Shown: positions 1 to 8,849 of the stretch, in pieces
Layout: the number at the start of each line of letters is the position of its first letter
How positions within the stretch are numbered: the first letter of the stretch is position 1
NCBI GenBank assembly: GCA_002189035.1
Contig: NEEC01000233.1
Location: 1-20,372 of the forward strand
Length of the DNA stretch: 20,372 nt
Reading direction: 5' to 3'
Source: Utricularia gibba
Taxonomy: Eukaryota > Streptophyta > Magnoliopsida > Lamiales > Lentibulariaceae
Translations under genes and position numbers: made by a program
Notes under the pieces: model-generated
The model's database searches: none
The model's input: the letters and a program-made list of their open reading frames with translations, nothing else
Told to the model about the DNA's origin: nothing

Positions 1-2
1 AT

Positions 3-272
3 GAAATAGGGAACCCAACCTAACCATGGAATTCAGCCCAGCCCAAATAGTGGATGCAGCCCGACCAGATGCTAAAATACGGTCAGTCCGAGAACCAGTT
101 AAGCCCGGTCCACAATAGAGGCCGGTCCAGATACTAACGCGGCCTCAGCCCAAGAAATAGGCAACCCAACCCAACCATGGATTCAGCTCAGCCCACATAG
201 TGGATGCAGCCCGCCCAGATTCCAAAATACGGCTCAGATCGGTCACTCAATTAAGCCTGGTCGACAAACTGG
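3..272. repeat. Two-copy GCCCA-rich tandem repeat (unit about 151 bp)
   Basis: A segment beginning GAAATAGG at base 3 recurs at base 154. Both copies share AACCCAACC, AACCATGG, ATTCAGC, AGTGGATGCAGCCCG, CAAAATACGG-like and TTAAGCC(C/T)GGTC blocks in the same order, with offsets of 150-152 bases. Similarity fades after about base 272. The array may continue to the left of the window. The unit is dense in GCCCA, the complement of the TGGGC core of plant site II promoter elements, so it may have been amplified as promoter sequence. That functional reading is inference. Confidence 0.75.
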
Positions 273-354
273 ATACAGCTACCCACACTCTATTGCAGGC
301 TCAGTCCAGACAGTATAACTGTCACAGCTTATATTTATAACTGTCCCTGTCCAA

Positions 355-606
355 ATTCTTGCCCAGCCCAGACCTTATTACATGCCCACATCCTCTTGCG
401 GGCCCAGCCGACACCATAATTATGGCCCAGCCCGCAACCGTTTTCTGGATCAGCCATATTCTAATTCTGACCCAAATTAAATCAATAATGGACCCATACC
501 GCATCCTCTAACTGACCCAGCCCACACCCTAATTCTTTTCTTAATTGCGAAATATGGGCTTGTTTCCAAATTTGGGATTTCTCTTGCCTTGAAAACTATA
601 TATAGA
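355..606 (+). promoter_or_regulatory. Candidate promoter: site II (GGCCCA) cluster and TATA box
   Basis: GCCCA or GGCCCA words occur repeatedly between 360 and 530, for example at 410-416 and 423-429. A clean TATATATA lies at 597-604. Site II elements (TGGGCC/T) are known binding sites for TCP factors in promoters of growth and ribosomal genes. With this TATA box, transcription would start near 630. A leader-like stretch and a T-rich intron-like region follow, consistent with a real plus-strand promoter. No coding region that it would serve is evident before 3099. Confidence 0.5.
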
Positions 607-629
607 GCCGAATATGCGCAGCGTTTCTC

Positions 630-1245
630 AGTTTGTGAATGTAGGTTTAGAGAATTTTAGTCTAGGGCATTTTGCTTTTGTAGGATCTGTAGAGTTTTTT
701 TCTTGAGAAAGGGTATCGGGATAGCGATCAGGTTGGTTTCGTCTCTCCGTTATGATTTCTTTTCTTTTCAATGCTGTTCTTTCCTTTCGATAATCGTGTA
801 GTTCATTTCGTTCTTGTATTCATTTGATTTTGGTTCGTTCTCGTTTTTTTTCCTTTCTTCGTTTTGTTTTTGTGTTATGTTTCCCCTACGCCTTTCGGTG
901 TGTGGTTTTATTTCTTGATGTTTTATCTTTTGTTTGTCCCAATTCTTGTGTTGGATTTCTGTTTCGTGACGTTTTTTGTTGTCGTCAATGTTTTGAAAAT
1001 CGAACAGATTAATCAATCTTCTAGTTTCTCTTGCTTTATTTCTGAAATAGCTTGAATGATTTGAGTTTTGCAGTTTTCGATGTCTAGGATTCGATTTCTT
1101 TTTCATACTTCTGGAATGAATTCAAAATGTGTTGCTTGTTTTTGCAAATGATTCATCAATTTCCCGGTCTAATTATTCTTCTTCCTCTTGGTTCCATCTC
1201 CAGGAAAGGCGCCATCGTCGTTGCGATTACCACGCTCCTCCATTC
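630..1245 (+). other. Leader-like exon, T-rich putative intron, second leader exon
   Basis: Downstream of the TATA box the sequence looks like a plant 5' untranslated region. A possible first exon runs from about 630 to 731 and ends ATCAG|GTTGG. A strongly T-rich segment follows, ending TCCATCTCCAG| at 1203, then a GC-richer patch (GAAAGGCGCCATCGTCG...) from 1204. A T-rich first intron in a leader is common in highly expressed plant genes. The open frames here (for example 824-1012 and the complementary 768-1106) are low-complexity by-products of the T-rich composition, so I do not call them genes. Splice positions are inferred from consensus only. Confidence 0.35.
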
Positions 1246-1456
1246 ATCAAAAAAGAGGCCAAAAAAAAGGAAAAAAAAAATAGGCCAAAAAAAGAGGCTA
1301 AAAAAAAAAAAAAAGCCCAAAAAAAGAAAAAGAGGCCCAACAAAATAAAAAAGAGGCCAAAAAAGAAAAAAAGAGCCCAACAAAAGGACAAAGAGGCCCA
1401 ACAAAAGAAAAAAAGACTCCAGAAAAAAAAGAGCCAGAAAAAATAGTCTAAAAAAA
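1245..1456. repeat. A-rich minisatellite with GAGGCC(CA) units
   Basis: About ten degenerate units of roughly 18-21 bases are built from GAGGCC, GAGGCCCAAC or GAGCCC followed by A-runs. It would read as poly-lysine on one strand and poly-phenylalanine/leucine on the other, so the open frames across it (1129-1446 plus, 1156-1461 minus) are artefacts of the repeat. Unit lengths vary, so it is a degenerate array rather than a clean satellite. Confidence 0.75.
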
Positions 1457-1479
1457 AACAAATATTGCCAGCCTTCCCC

Positions 1480-1507
1480 GCGATCGAATCCGATCGCTAT
1501 TTATAAA
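1480..1507 (+). promoter_or_regulatory. GC-rich hairpin followed by TATA-like box
   Basis: GCGATCG (1480-1486) and CGATCGC (1491-1497) form a perfect 7-bp inverted repeat with a 4-base loop, directly before the TATA-like TATTTATAAA. It could be a second promoter for the duplicated region that follows. The only downstream reading frame nearby is 21 codons from an ATG at about 1554, too short to support a gene. Confidence 0.25.
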
Positions 1508-1677
1508 AAAAGGGGGATTTTCATCGCAGCAGGTATCACTCTCGTGATCGATAATGTCTGCAAGGCTTGGCAGCCATCCTCTATCATCTATCGCAACGCT
1601 GGCTTGCCTACCCATTTAGGTAATTTATTGTGTAAGCTATTATGGTATACGGCTCCTTGTAGGATAAGTTACTTGTT

Positions 1678-2270
1678 GTGAGTGGGGTTAAGTAATCAGC
1701 TAGGATTGTTGTAGTGTAGATTAGAATACAAAGTTTTTAACTCCGCCTGTGCTAAACAGCACAGCCAGTCCCAAGCCTGGGTTAAGGAGGAGGGAGAACT
1801 TGTCTTATCTAAGAGGGTGTAATTTGTTGTCTTGTATTTTGATGATTTGGGTAGGCATCTTCTACTCTGATGCTACTAGGTCATATCTTGTGTCTGGTAG
1901 CAATCCCTGTTTTGTGCTTTCAGTATTCTATTTGAAATCAGAAGGCATTATGTTGTGTCCATGACTGTTGGTTTTAGGGTGGGGCTGAGTTCTTAGACTG
2001 GGATTGCTTTAGAGTAGATTAGAATACACGGTTTTTAACTCTTCCCATGCAAGTAGCAGCCTGCCCCATGCCTGGATTAAGTAGGAGTGAGACTTTAACA
2101 TATCTAGGAGGATTGAAATTGTCATCTCGTATTTCGCCAATTCCAGCATTCATAGTGTTGACGGTTTTTCTACACCTACATTATCTTGCTCTTGGTAGCC
2201 ATCCATCCCTGTATTGTGTTTGCAGTAGTCTCTTTGAAACTAAAAAGGCAGCATGCTTTCTCTGCATGCA
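1678..2270. repeat. Diverged tandem duplication, period about 297 bp
   Basis: Two collinear copies, about 1678-1975 and 1976-2270, share ordered blocks: GGGGTTAAG/GGGGCTGAG, a near-identical GTAGATTAGAATACA at about 1715 and 2012, GTTTTTAACTC, CCTGG(G/A)TTAAG(G/T)AGGAG, TCTTGTGTCTGGTAGC against TCTTGCTCTTGGTAGCC, and a final TTTGAAA(T/C). Open frames of 71 and 123 codons start in the copies and give loosely similar peptides, but both begin inside the repeat and the similarity does not clearly favour amino acids over DNA. I do not recognise the family. Confidence 0.6.
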
Positions 2271-2900
2271 CTGCTCTCTTGTTTCATGGTTTTGCTACAT
2301 GCTTTTCAGAATGCATACCGTTCTGGGGCGAGTGTTTTCTCTGCATTTCTCCACTTCTATTGCTCTCCTGTGTCAACCAAACTGGCACAGTGCCTGCGCA
2401 GACTCAAAGAGTAGCTAGTTACGGATATCAAGAGGGTTGTGTTAGTGAACTGACTCACAAGGGTGCAGGCAATGCATCTAACCCGGTCTCTTCAAACTCG
2501 TGAACTGCTTGGGGCATGCAGAGACAGATCCATCCAGTCCAGGTTTTAGCTCTAAAGACCGGTTTTCAGCCATTTTACAAGTTAAGTGAGCTCAGTTCTT
2601 GTTTCGGATTTCTTCAATTCAAGACGACGGAGTCGGCCTTTGTGTTTGTAGTTGTTTGTAGCTTCTTTATGGATCAAGGAGGGGGAGACATGAACAGGCT
2701 TCTGGTGAGCAGCAGGGAAGCGCCGCTGAATGTATTCCTTGCTTGCTGCTTGCTGCTTGCTACGCTGATATTGTTCCATTTTGATTGCAAATTAAAAGTA
2801 ATTATAGTAAAAGGAGACGTGTCCCAGGCTACTCGACGCCGTTTCTGGAAGTAGTTAATTAATGAAGATCCAATTAAAAAGAGTACTTAATGAGGAAATT
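2271..2900. other. Stretch without a recognisable gene before the PMT promoter
   Basis: Unique sequence of mixed composition. It carries open frames of 105 and 112 codons, none with a recognisable domain. It probably contains the end of whatever transcription unit starts near 630, plus the upstream region of the methyltransferase gene. Confidence 0.4.
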
Positions 2901-2920
2901 AGTATATTTAAACGGCGTCG
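2834..2920 (+). promoter_or_regulatory. Putative PMT promoter with 11-bp inverted repeat
   Basis: CGACGCCGTTT (2834-2844) and AAACGGCGTCG (2910-2920) are perfect reverse complements about 65 bases apart. The right arm directly follows a TATA-like AGTATATTTAAA (2901-2912). Together they lie about 180 bases before the methyltransferase ATG at 3099, a plausible core promoter position. The pairing is visible in the sequence; a regulatory role is inference. Confidence 0.4.
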
Positions 2921-3098
2921 TATAGAGGAAACATGGATGGATACGCGAATTTTGTTTATAATTTCAGGTTAGAGTTCTCACTCTTCCGTCGTGCTGCACT
3001 GTGACCGCCTTCGCGCGGTGAGGATTCTCTGGTTAAAGGTTCCGCCTTTCATCTTCGAGTGGAGGTGTAGGTGATCGGGATCGGGGAGAATTGGCGGA

Positions 3099-6000
3099 AT
3101 GCTGAAGGCGAATGGGGGCGCCGGATTGCCCACGGGTCGTTGCAGATCCACCACGCTCGCTAAAGTCGCGGGGTTTCTGCTCATCTCACTGGTTTTCTTC
3201 TATTTAGGGAAACGTTTTTCTGATGGATCATCACAGCAGCTCCTTTTCTACGCATCGCAACAGAACCCACAGCCCAAAAACTCTGCTTTTGTCGGTCTGT
3301 CCCCGAATCTGAACAAGACATTTGATATCACTCGCCTTATAAACGCTACTGCGCCGCCCCCGCGATAGTGAATACTCGGAATGAGGCAAAAGAAGTTGCT
3401 GCTCTTCCTCCGCCACCACCATCACCGCCACCGTCTTTGGAAAGAATGGGTGTGGTTGATGAGGATGGAAGGATGACGGATGATTTCCAGGTTGGTGATT
3501 ACGACCCAGAGCTGGTGGAAAGTTGGTCGAAAACGAATGAGAGCGAGGATGCAGGAATTGATGGAAAGGGGAGAATGTGAGGATTAAGATCAAGAAGCTT
3601 CCGCTGTGTCCTGAGAGTATGAGAGAGTATATACCATGTTTGGACAATATCGAGGCGATCAAGAAGCTGCATGATACTGAAAAAGGGGAAAAATTTGAGA
3701 GGCATTGTCCCGAAGAAGGAAAAGGCCTGAATTGTTTGGTTCCTCCCCCTAAGGGTTACAGAACACCTATACCATGGCCGAGAAGCCGCGATGAGGTGCA
3801 GTCACAATGGCATCTTGATCATTTTTCGATCTCTTCATTTATTCATTACAATTATATGTAGATGGCACATTTATCATCAGTTTCGAGGTGTTCGAATGTG
3901 ATTTAAGCTTGTTGATAGTTGTCGACCATTTTGATTAATTTTTTTGTCATTGGCAGGTTTGGTTAGCAATGTTCCTCACGCCCGTTTGGTTGAGGATAAA
4001 GGTGGTCAAAATTGGATCACTATTAGTAAAGATAAGTTCAGGTTTCCTGGAGGAGGGACACAGTTCATACATGGGGCTGTTGAGTACCTGGATCAAATTG
4101 AAAAAGTATTGTTTTGTTCTTAGTTTCCATAGGAGCTATAGTACTTTCTCCAAAATCCATGTTTCCTTCGGAAATTTATGCTTTTACCCGTGTTCTTCAG
4201 ATGGTGCCAGAAATTGCATTTGGTCGCCATACTCGAGTTGTGTTGGATGTCGGGTGTGGTGTAGCTAGTTTTGGTGCTTATTTGTTATCACGCAATGTCC
4301 TTACACTCTCTGTGGCGCCAAAAGATGTTCATGAGAACCAGATCCAGTTTGCCCTTGAACGTGGTGTTCCTGCAATGGTTGCAGCATTTGTTTCACGGCG
4401 ATTACTTTACCCTAGTCAAGCATTTGATCTTATTCACTGCTCAAGATGTAGAATCAATTGGACCAGAGATGGTATGGTTATATTGTATGTAATTCTATTA
4501 CTTGAAAGCTTGTCTGCTGCCTATGTTAATGTAAGAGCACCTGTTAGTTTAGTTGAAATTTTGTTGCTTTATGTGGAATATCATAAGGAACTAGATCTTG
4601 CAAGCTTCTTTGTTGATTTTTTTTTTTTCAGCAGCCTTATTTTTGCATAGCTTAAAGGCCATTGTGAATTTCTGTCATTGAAATTTGTCTTCTTTTTTAA
4701 AAATGAAACTTCAAACCAAATCCTGAGAATTTTATCGTTCATGGCTTCCATTGCTCAGAACGAATTCAGTGTCCGCCTGGACTTTATGTTATATGTATCC
4801 CATTTAAACTAATACAGGCACTTTTTTCTCTCCTCCTGTTCGTTAGATGGGATTTTGCTACTTGAAGTCAACAGGATGCTTAGGGCAGGAGGGTATTTTG
4901 CTTGGGCTGCACAGCCAGTTTATAAGCATGAACCAGCACTTGAACAACAATGGGAAGGTAGCCCTTGAGATGATTTTATTCTCAAAGCCTCATTCAATTT
5001 GTGAAATGCATTTCTAGTATTGAAGAGACTCATTATTTCTTCTGCCTGGTCTCCACCTTTTTTTTTTGGAAATACTTCTGGGTGGCTGCATGAGAATGCA
5101 ATTTTCATACTGCTGTAATCGAGAGATATATATTAATGCATGCACTCATCTACTGCAGAAATGGTTAATCTCACTAGTCGAATGTGTTGGACCCTCGTGA
5201 AGAAAGATGGTTACATAGCCATATGGCAAAAGCCATCGAATAATAGCTGCTATCTTAGTCGTGCTGAAGGAACTCATCCGCCCCTCTGTGAGCCTGATGA
5301 TGATCCTGATAATGTTTGGTACGCAGCTATTTTAATCATAACCTGTGTTGTCAGATTCAAGAGAATAGTTCCTAAGTACTGAATTTCATTTCCATGTTCT
5401 CCTTTGTTTGAATTTTGTTAGGTATGTTGATCTCAAAGCATGCATAAGCCGTCTGCAGGAGAATGGATATGGCTCTAATGTTAGTCCCTGGCCAGAACGG
5501 TTGCAAAATCCTCCAGATAGGCTACAGAGCATACAGTTTGATGCATATATGTCAAGGAAAGAACTATTCAAGGCAGAATCTAAATACTGGAAGGAAATAA
5601 TTGAGGGCTATGTACGTGCACTTCACTGGGGCCAATATAAGATGAGAAATGTATTGGACATGAAAGCTGGATTTGGGGGTACATTACCTCCTGCCTTTTA
5701 TCTACTGTGCCTTTTTTTAAGAGCCTAGACAGTTGAACTTATTCATATTTCTTATGGTTCTTATCATTCTCTGGCAGATTTGCATCAGCTCTTATCGAAA
5801 ACAAGCTGAATTGCTGGGTGATGAATGTTGTCCCCGTTAGTGGAACCAATACATTGCCTGTTATTTATGATCGTGGTCTCATTGGAGTTATGCACGACTG
5901 GTATGAATTGTAACATGGCTTCCCTTACGTAATTTTATTCCTGGTTTGCTCAATGAATGGTTGGTTTCTGGTTACTGCATCAATGAGTTTCAGGTGTGAA

Positions 6001-6591
6001 CCATTTGACACATACCCAAGAACCTATGACCTGATTCATGCTGCTGGACTTTTCTCCATTGAGCATAAACGGTATCGTCTTGCCTCTTCATTTAACTCAC
6101 TATTCATCTGGCATGTTTACCTGTTTGCCAATTGACTATTAGGAGCGTTAGAATCTTAGAAGGAAAAAAAAAAGGAGGCATTGCTTGTGCTTTTCAATGT
6201 CTCTTTTGCTTGTGTCCTGTTTATGTCGCCGATCAATAGATTATTTCACTTTCAATCACCAGAAATACAGCATGTTTTTAAGCAGAGAAAGACATCAGCT
6301 CGGTGATTAACTTTTCTGTCATCGTTGCAGTGGTGCATATGAGCTTTCTGTAGACATTTATGCATACCCTTTTTCTGGCTTAGGTGCAATATGTCCAGCA
6401 TCATGCTTGAAATGGACAGAATCCTGCGACCGGGTGGCCGTGTATACATCCGTGACTCGCTCGCCTTAATGGATGAGCTTCAAGAGATCGGTGTCGCCCT
6501 TGGATGGCATGTCTCTTTGAGGGACACATCTGAAGGGCCTCACGCGAACTACAGGATCTTATCATGCGACAAACGCCTCATACGAGCATGA
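3099..6591 (+). CDS. Probable S-adenosylmethionine-dependent methyltransferase, PMT11/PMT12 type, with four -1 frameshifts
   Basis: A Golgi type II membrane methyltransferase of the plant DUF248 family, thought to methylate pectic polysaccharides. Nine exons: 3099-3795, 3957-4105, 4201-4471, 4847-4957, 5159-5318, 5422-5678, 5778-5900, 5994-6071, 6384-6591, all with GT-AG introns. Visible features are an N-terminal anchor ([19 protein letters not shown]), a proline-rich stalk, [14 protein letters not shown], the SAM-binding [14 protein letters not shown] (exon 3), [11 protein letters not shown], a second LDM.AGFGG motif, and a C-terminus ending KRLIRA. The frame is broken by one missing base in each of four places: near 3357-3366 (C-run), 3565-3577 (G-run), 3963-3964 at the start of exon 2, and the G-run 5675-5679 at the end of exon 6. 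Allowing for these gives about 685 residues, close to what I recall for Arabidopsis PMT11/12 (680-695). Family call is firm. Whether it is a recent pseudogene or carries assembly deletions is open. Confidence 0.9.
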
Positions 6592-7325
6592 GGCCAACCA
6601 GCCATCTGTGTATCTTCTTCATCTACATGCTCTGCAAATCAGAAAATCGTGTGGTTTAGATCAGGTGAATGTACAGTCGGGGAGCAATGAGTGGAAGCAG
6701 TAACATCTTCTTCTCAGAGAGAAGACTAACAGAGAAGTTTGAGTTCACGTACACCCGCCTTCAGACCTCGTTCCAGTTTCATTCATTCATTCATGTTGTT
6801 TCAAGTGCCTGCAATGTATTGTGCATTGGGGTTTAGGAATTGTACTGGCTTCTTGCCGATATGATCGTATCCATTGTCGTCGGAGTTCCCGATTCATTCC
6901 CATCGTCTTCTTTGTTTGTCATCATCGACTACCCTTTTCTTCAACCATCATGCCCGTAGATCATTTCCCTGTTTCATGCTCTTAGTGATTACAGCGGACT
7001 ACTTCTCAAGGAGTATGATCGATGAGATGGGCTTCTGATCTATTCAGTTCCCTGCTGCACATTCTGCAAATCCCATTTTCTTGCAGGAAGCTGAATCTGG
7101 TATGCATCTACTTGCTGTTGATCGGAATTCTGTGCAAAAGCTTCATTGGGATCCCTCGCGCTTCTTAAGGTAGAATCCCCTGTTCTTGATTTATGTACAC
7201 ACTTCAGGAAAAAGTGATCGGATTTAGGGTTCCGGTGAATGGGTGGAAGTGTTTGCTGTTGAAAGATGAGAACTTTGAATGATTAGGGCTGGAAATGGTA
7301 CTCGCGTTCTTCTCCGTCTCTTTCC
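6592..7325. other. PMT 3' region and PPR upstream region
   Basis: No gene is seen. The first few hundred bases are presumably the methyltransferase 3' untranslated region and contain a short (CATT)n run at about 6781-6794. The rest is the upstream region of the PPR gene. I see no clear TATA box. Confidence 0.5.
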
Positions 7326-8768
7326 ATGGCGGTTTTCAGATCCATTCCTGGTCTCTGCAAGAAGCTTATGGTGAGAAATATTTGCAGCGGCGGATTCAGA
7401 ATCACCTCAAATAGTTGTCTCCAGCATCGTTGCAAGTCGACGGCGCGTGTCAAGCACATCCGGGTTCCTATCCCCTTCATTGACCAACTGAAACAGTGCC
7501 GAAATCCCGATGAATATCTTGCTCTCTTCCGGGATTTCAATGAAATGGGCTACAAGCATCAGTACCCATGCTTCGCTTCTTTGGTGTACAAGCTTGCTCG
7601 CGCCCGGAGATTCGATGAAGTGGAAGCCGTCCTGGATTTCCTCAAAACTCACGACATTAGATGCAAAGAAGCTCTGTTTATCGGACTGATTCGTCACTAT
7701 GGAAAGGCAGATATGATCGACAAGGCCATGGAAGTTTTTCTCGAGATGGGAAGATCGTGGAACTGCGTCCGCACGCGTCACTCCTTCAACACGATTTTGA
7801 ATATGTTGGTTGACGGAGGGCGCGCTGCCGATGCTGCAGAGCTGTTTGAAAAAGCTCCGACGTTGGGATTCAGACCGAACTCGGTGTCATACAACGTCAT
7901 GATGAAAATGTGGTTGCAGAAGGGCGAGTTGCAGAACGCCATGAAGATGTTCGATGAAATGCTCGAGAGAAACATTCAGCCTACTGTGGTAACATACAAT
8001 TGTCTGATAGCGTTTTACTGCACAAGGGGCGACATAGAGCAGGCGAACAAGGTGTTGCATGATCTGAGGAAGAAGGGGAAGTGCGGCAATGCAGTAAGCT
8101 ACGCCTTGCTGATGGAAGCCTTATGCGCTTCAGGGAAGTTCACAGAAGCCAGGAAACTGATGTTCGACATGGAATACCATGGCTGCAAAGCAGAGCTCGT
8201 GAACTATGGAGTGCTAATGACAGCCCTCACCAAAAAAGGCTCAATCAGCGAAGCCAAAGATCTCCTCCTTGAGATGAAAAGGAGGAGCATCAAACCAGAC
8301 GTTGTCATATACAACATCCTGATAGACTACTTCTGCAGAACAGACGGGAAAGCTTCAGAGGGATACAAAATGCTAGTAGACATGCAACTCAAGGGATGCG
8401 AGCCAAACGCAACCACATTCCGCACCGTGGCGGATGGCTTGTGCAGGGAGGAAGATTACATGGGAGCTCTGAGAGTTGTGAATGCCATGCTCTTAAGCAG
8501 AGCATTCCCCCGGATCGAAACGTTCCGGCGTCTTGTGATGGGGCTGGTCAAGAATGGGAAGCTGGAGGAGGCAGGGGTTATGTTGGAGGAGATGAACAGG
8601 AGGAAAATGAGCTTGGAATGGAGTTGCTGGGAGGCCCTGGTGCAGATGGCATGCAGGGACGATGAGGGTCATTCCAGTTTACATGTTTTAGGCCATGTGC
8701 TGATGCCATTCTCCTTGCATTTGAAGTGGGAGAAGAACCTAGTAAACTTGGACACTGTATCTGCATAG
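7326..8768 (+). CDS. P-class pentatricopeptide repeat protein, At1g07740-like, probably mitochondrial
   Basis: A single intronless frame of 480 codons, as usual for PPR genes. The N-terminus (residues 1-45) is rich in Arg, Ser and Lys with few acids, consistent with organelle targeting. About ten tandem 35-36-residue PPR motifs follow, at roughly 80-114, 115-150, 151-185, 186-220, 221-255, 256-290, 291-325, 326-361, 362-396 and 397-431. Canonical cores include VVTYNCLIAF, LVNYGVLMTAL and VVIYNILIDYF. No E, DYW or SMR domain follows, so this is P-class: expected to bind organelle RNA and affect stability, splicing or translation rather than edit it. Motif order and sequence agree with my memory of Arabidopsis At1g07740, including a shared FDMEY.GCK segment. 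The ATG at 7326 has a good context (CCATGG). Codons are more GC-rich than in the flanking genes. The RNA target is unknown. Confidence 0.93.
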   Translation: MAVFRSIPGLCKKLMVRNICSGGFRITSNSCLQHRCKSTARVKHIRVPIPFIDQLKQCRNPDEYLALFRDFNEMGYKHQYPCFASLVYKLARARRFDEVEAVLDFLKTHDIRCKEALFIGLIRHYGKADMIDKAMEVFLEMGRSWNCVRTRHSFNTILNMLVDGGRAADAAELFEKAPTLGFRPNSVSYNVMMKMWLQKGELQNAMKMFDEMLERNIQPTVVTYNCLIAFYCTRGDIEQANKVLHDLRKKGKCGNAVSYALLMEALCASGKFTEARKLMFDMEYHGCKAELVNYGVLMTALTKKGSISEAKDLLLEMKRRSIKPDVVIYNILIDYFCRTDGKASEGYKMLVDMQLKGCEPNATTFRTVADGLCREEDYMGALRVVNAMLLSRAFPRIETFRRLVMGLVKNGKLEEAGVMLEEMNRRKMSLEWSCWEALVQMACRDDEGHSSLHVLGHVLMPFSLHLKWEKNLVNLDTVSA

Positions 8769-8800
8769 GCTCTGAATTTTTTTATTAATCATTATCAATT

Positions 8801-8836
8801 GTGGGTCCCACGTGGCGTTGATGGTGGGCCCCCAGC
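8801..8836. promoter_or_regulatory. Composite TCP-like palindrome and G-box
   Basis: GTGGGTCCCAC (8801-8811) is a perfect odd palindrome matching the class II TCP consensus GTGGNCCC. It overlaps the palindromic G-box CCACGTGG (8808-8815), a core for bZIP/bHLH factors and ABRE-like elements. A GTGGGCCCCC stretch follows at about 8826. The cluster starts 32 bases after the PPR stop codon, so it would lie in that gene's 3' untranslated region or act at a distance. Confidence 0.4.
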
Positions 8837-8849
8837 TCCCGGAATATTG

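Noticed and set aside
768-1106. 112-codon minus-strand ORF and complementary plus ORFs at 824-1055
   Set aside because: Produced by a T-rich intron-like region; the product is low-complexity Lys/Asn/Glu/His and shows no domain.
1129-1461. ORFs of 101-105 codons over the A-rich repeat
   Set aside because: Poly-lysine or poly-Phe/Leu translations of a minisatellite, not proteins.
1839-1870. C/D-box-like words (TGATGA then CTGA) suggesting a snoRNA
   Set aside because: The spacing of under 30 bases is too short, there are no paired terminal stems and no C'/D' boxes.
3231-3662. 143-codon minus-strand ORF over PMT exon 1
   Set aside because: Shadow of the real plus-strand coding sequence; His/Pro/Ser-rich with no domain.
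3839-3861. PMT reading frame continuing past 3795 to a stop at 3861
   Set aside because: This is read-through into intron 1; GAG|GTGCAG at 3795/3796 and GGCAG|GTTTGG at 3956/3957 are the splice junctions that restore the family sequence.
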